In this document: positions 61,764 to 64,000 of the stretch, in pieces
How positions within the stretch are numbered: the stretch's first letter is position 1
Layout: each line of letters opens with the position of its first letter
Assembly: GCF_029318685.1 (NCBI RefSeq)
Contig: NZ_CP119677.1
Location: 2,101,001-2,165,000 of the forward strand
Direction: 5' to 3'
DNA from: Ruminiclostridium papyrosolvens DSM 2782
GTDB taxonomy: Bacteria; Bacillota; Clostridia; Acetivibrionales; DSM-1351
Length of the DNA stretch: 64,000 nucleotides
Notes under the pieces: generated by a model
The model's input: only the letters and a program-made list of their open reading frames with translations
Database searches by the model: none
What the model was told of the DNA's origin: nothing
Made by a program: the position numbers and the translations under genes

Positions 61764-62195
61764 ATGCTTGTTAAACAAATTTCAGTTTTCTTAGAAAATA
61801 AATCAGGAAGGTTGGCTGATGTAACCAGAACACTTGCGGATAATGACATTAATATCTGCGCCATGTCTATAGCTGATACTACGGATTTTGGCATATTAAG
61901 ACTTATTGTTAATAAGCCGGAAGATGCTGAGCGTTTTTTGAGTGAGCAGCAGTTTACGGTAAGCTGTACCAGCGTTATTGCAATTGGAGTTGAAGATAAG
62001 CCGGGAGGACTTGCAAAGTCATTGGACATTCTTCGTGATAATGGCATAAGCATTGAATATATGTATGCTTTTGTAGGAAAAACAGGTAATGAAGCATTTG
62101 TAATTTTGAGAGTTGAAAACCCAGAGACGGCAATAGAAACTTTAGTGAAATCCGGAATAGAAATACTACCAAGCGACAAGATTTATTGTGCATAA
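61764..62195 (+). CDS. Tandem ACT domain protein
   Basis: A 143-residue protein made only of two ACT domains (about 1-70 and 71-143), beginning KQISVFLENKSGRLADVTRTL. ACT domains bind amino acids; beside iorAB-paaK this protein is usually seen with aromatic acid metabolism and probably senses an aromatic amino acid. ATG 61764 follows AAAGGAGG. Last gene of the ior cluster. Confidence 0.9.
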   Translation: MLVKQISVFLENKSGRLADVTRTLADNDINICAMSIADTTDFGILRLIVNKPEDAERFLSEQQFTVSCTSVIAIGVEDKPGGLAKSLDILRDNGISIEYMYAFVGKTGNEAFVILRVENPETAIETLVKSGIEILPSDKIYCA

Positions 62196-62207
62196 ATAGC
62201 ACAGCTA

Positions 62208-62247
62208 TAAAGGGCTGCCTCTTATATTTTTGAGGCAGCCCTTTATC
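62208..62247. terminator. Bidirectional terminator between converging genes
   Basis: ATAAAGGGCTGCCTC (62208-62222) pairs perfectly with GAGGCAGCCCTTTAT (62233-62247) around a 10-base loop. The Sfp-type gene stops within the right arm. Confidence 0.85.
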
Positions 62248-62956
62248 AGCGTAAAGTATTTAAAATATCCTGAACTGTTACAAGACATATGTTATCAGGA
62301 ATATTGTCTTCCTTAGAACATACGGAAACAATGTGGCTATTGTCAATTTCAAATTGACTGAAAAAGCAATTTGAAAGGTTATTGTTGTCTTTTGCGGATA
62401 CACATATTCTGTCCGACCCTATGTTAATGGAAAAAGAATCTAAAGGCAGTGACAAACCCCTTCCATCAGCTTTTATGTAACTTTCCTTCAATGTCCAAAG
62501 CATAAAAAAGTATCTGGTACGGTAATGCTCCGGTTGGCTCATAAGGCTTTCATATTCATTCTGTGAAAAAAATCTTTTTGCTATGCCAAAATCCGCTTGT
62601 TTTATAAGTTCCACGTCTATTCCACAAGGTTTATCTGAAATAATACAGACAACCCATTCTCCGGAATGGGATATATTGTAAAGAACAGATTTGTCCGCAA
62701 TTGGCAGGTATGGTTTATTAAAAGAGTCCGTTTTGAAACTGATATCTTCATTTTTTATGTTTAAGTCTTTACTTATGGCATATCTGGCAATAATTTCACC
62801 AAGAAGACATCTTATAGAATCCTCCTTAAATAAAAACTTTTCCATTTTTGCTTTTCTCTCATCAGAAATTAATCTTTTTAGTAAATTTATATTATCATCA
62901 GTACATGCAGAAATGTTAATTCCATATAAATTAATCAAGAAACCCCAACCTTTCAT
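62246..62956 (-). CDS. Sfp-type 4'-phosphopantetheinyl transferase
   Basis: A 236-residue (or 231 with the TTG start at 62938) enzyme that loads the pantetheine arm on carrier proteins. YNISHSGEWVVCI, GIDVE (Mg2+) and WTLKESYIKADG (the family's WxxKESxxK) are present. Sfp-type enzymes serve peptide and polyketide synthases. The ATG at 62956 has no SD, whereas the TTG at 62938 (then INLYGINIS) has GGTTGGGG in front; this shorter start looks more likely. It is divergent from the thioesterase gene. Confidence 0.9.
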   Translation of the reverse strand: MKGWGFLINLYGINISACTDDNINLLKRLISDERKAKMEKFLFKEDSIRCLLGEIIARYAISKDLNIKNEDISFKTDSFNKPYLPIADKSVLYNISHSGEWVVCIISDKPCGIDVELIKQADFGIAKRFFSQNEYESLMSQPEHYRTRYFFMLWTLKESYIKADGRGLSLPLDSFSINIGSDRICVSAKDNNNLSNCFFSQFEIDNSHIVSVCSKEDNIPDNICLVTVQDILNTLR

Positions 62957-63134
62957 AAAACAGCATACATAGCTTATACACCGAATTCTATTCTAACAGA
63001 GATTTACATATTTGTGAAGTTTATATAGGGATTAAGCAGGAACTATGGAAATCCAAAACTGTATAATATATAATATATTGGGTTAAGAGTAAAAAGTTTA
63101 TAAAATATTGAAACTATTTATCAAGAGGAGTAAT

Positions 63135-63842
63135 ATGAAGAATACAATTAATCTTTTTTGCTTTCCATATGCCGGGGGTTCCTCAAGCATATATTCCAAG
63201 TTAAAACATTTTGCCGACAAAAATATAAAAGTAATGCCTGTGGAACTTGCAGGGAGAGGACATAGGATAAGCGAGCCATTATACAATAATATGGAAGAAG
63301 TAATAAATGATGTTTACGGCAAAATATCATCGTCAATTGATGAACAGCCCTATGCTTTGTTGGGACATAGTATGGGAAGCTCCATCGTACTTGAACTGGC
63401 TCAGAAAATTCATAAAAACAAAAAAACAGAGCCGCTGCACCTTTTTTTCTCAGGCAGATGCCCCCCTGCACTTTATAATAATGATAAAAAAATATATAAT
63501 TTACCCGATGAAAAATTTATAAATGAGGTTTATGAACTGGGAGGTACACCAAAAGAGGTTTTTGAAAATATGGAATTGCGGCAATTGTTTTTGCCAATAT
63601 TAAGGTCTGATTATAAACTGATAGAAGAGTATATTTATATAGATAAAGATGAAAAATTAAGCTGTGACATAACAGTCTTTAACGGGAAAGAGGACAAAAT
63701 GACCAGCTTTGAAGGAATGAAGGGATGGGGAGAATATACATCAGGCAGAACAGAGGTAATTGAGTTTGATGGCGGACACTTTTTTCTGCATAATCAAATG
63801 GAGCAAATCATGAATACAATTAACAAAACTTTGAATCGTTAA
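63135..63842 (+). CDS. Type II thioesterase
   Basis: A 235-residue alpha/beta-hydrolase of the GrsT/TesA type: FCFPYAGGSSSIYSKLK at the start, ELAGRGHRI, catalytic Ser in GHSMGSS (near 88), Asp region, and catalytic His in GGHFFLHNQ (near 215). Type II thioesterases free misloaded carrier proteins of peptide and polyketide synthases. With the Sfp-type gene opposite, a natural-product cluster may lie to the right. ATG 63135 after GAGGAG. Confidence 0.9.
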   Translation: MKNTINLFCFPYAGGSSSIYSKLKHFADKNIKVMPVELAGRGHRISEPLYNNMEEVINDVYGKISSSIDEQPYALLGHSMGSSIVLELAQKIHKNKKTEPLHLFFSGRCPPALYNNDKKIYNLPDEKFINEVYELGGTPKEVFENMELRQLFLPILRSDYKLIEEYIYIDKDEKLSCDITVFNGKEDKMTSFEGMKGWGEYTSGRTEVIEFDGGHFFLHNQMEQIMNTINKTLNR

Positions 63843-63855
63843 TTAAAAAAAATAG

Positions 63856-63895
63856 ATGTCGGAACCATAAACTGTCCTTTGGTTCCGACATTTTA
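63856..63895. terminator. Terminator after the thioesterase gene
   Basis: ATGTCGGAACC (63856-63866) pairs with GGTTCCGACAT (63881-63891), then TTTT. Confidence 0.82.
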
Positions 63896-63914
63896 GTGTG
63901 TCAGGAAGAAACAA

Positions 63915-64000
63915 TTACTTCTTTATGGAATTCATATAATTATAGATAACTGTATCACACCAGTCATCAAATTCTTTGTCTTGGGTCTGGAGTTCCGGAT
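63915..64000 (-). CDS. C-terminal end of an unidentified protein (partial)
   Basis: On the minus strand a frame runs in from the window edge for 28 codons (PELQTQDKEFDDWCDTV..., ending NYMNSIKK) and stops at TAA 63917-63915. It is clearly coding in feel (no other frame is open) but too short to identify. It is not on the thioesterase strand. Confidence 0.5.
   Translation of the reverse strand, partial: PELQTQDKEFDDWCDTVIYNYMNSIKK

Noticed and set aside
1-64000. CRISPR arrays, rRNA genes, prophage or conjugative genes
   Set aside because: I looked for regularly spaced direct repeats, rRNA-like blocks and phage/integrase products and saw none.

Overview
The window looks like a piece of a low-GC, Gram-positive, anaerobic, spore-forming, plant-biomass-degrading clostridium, most likely a Ruminiclostridium (Clostridium cellulolyticum / papyrosolvens group). 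The clues are a secreted GH30 enzyme ending in a type I dockerin whose two repeats both carry the Ala-Ile pair typical of that group, a GH115 alpha-glucuronidase, spore photoproduct lyase, indolepyruvate:ferredoxin oxidoreductase and other 4Fe-4S proteins, SLH-anchored surface protein, and purine-rich Shine-Dalgarno (SD) sites with strong TTGACA/TATAAT promoters. No strain can be named from sequence alone.

Layout. 1-5.5 kb: a phosphoribosyltransferase, a DUF1287 protein, YbaK, a small membrane protein, a secreted beta-propeller and splB (minus). 5.6-10 kb: YibE/F and DUF486 membrane proteins (minus) and a periplasmic-sensor GGDEF/EAL c-di-GMP protein. 10.1-15 kb: a DUF134-Mrp/NifX pair, a YeiH exporter with divergent LysR, and a 4Fe-4S membrane protein with a C_GCAxxG_C_C protein. 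15-19.6 kb: PrsW (minus) and a GC-richer TetR-MFS-ABC efflux module with three copies of one operator. 19.6-20.3 kb: tRNA-Lys and an unannotated 40-residue peptide locus bounded by inverted repeats. 20.3-28.7 kb: DUF2087 regulator, flavodoxin, threonine aldolase, SDR, DUF6512, an asymmetric ABC exporter pair and an azoreductase-like flavoprotein. 28.7-32.5 kb: S8 protease behind a 330-base leader, and an SLH-anchored GH18 protein whose catalytic Glu is Gln. 32.7-35.2 kb: cobUST. 35.2-42.7 kb: DUF4177, a chemoreceptor and the xylan genes (GH30-dockerin, GH115). 42.8-43.6 kb: an IS200-type tnpA element. 43.7-48.4 kb: dgt, a sigma-54 activator truncated by a deletion, a permease remnant, ridA and rpoN. 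48.5-55.9 kb: zinc-ribbon protein, acetyltransferase, nuclease-helicase plus UvrD-like helicase, YqeG, aroE, ComFB. 55.9-62.2 kb: DedA and LCP (minus), then iorAB-paaK-ACT. 62.2-64 kb: Sfp-type phosphopantetheinyl transferase, type II thioesterase and the tail of one more gene, possibly the edge of a peptide/polyketide cluster.

How the genes work together. GH30 (secreted, cellulosomal) and GH115 (no signal peptide) together fit outside cutting of glucuronoxylan and inside removal of glucuronic acid. iorA, iorB, paaK and the ACT protein fit aryl-pyruvate oxidation to aryl-acetyl-CoA and its conversion to the free acid. cobU, cobS and cobT cover nucleotide-loop assembly of cobalamin. The most unusual items are the peptide locus at 19.9-20.1 kb, the regulator/permease deletion scar at 46.4 kb, the hairpin array behind tnpA, and several places where an SD site lies inside a hairpin (splB, tnpA, the 40-residue peptide). 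I saw no CRISPR array, rRNA or prophage.
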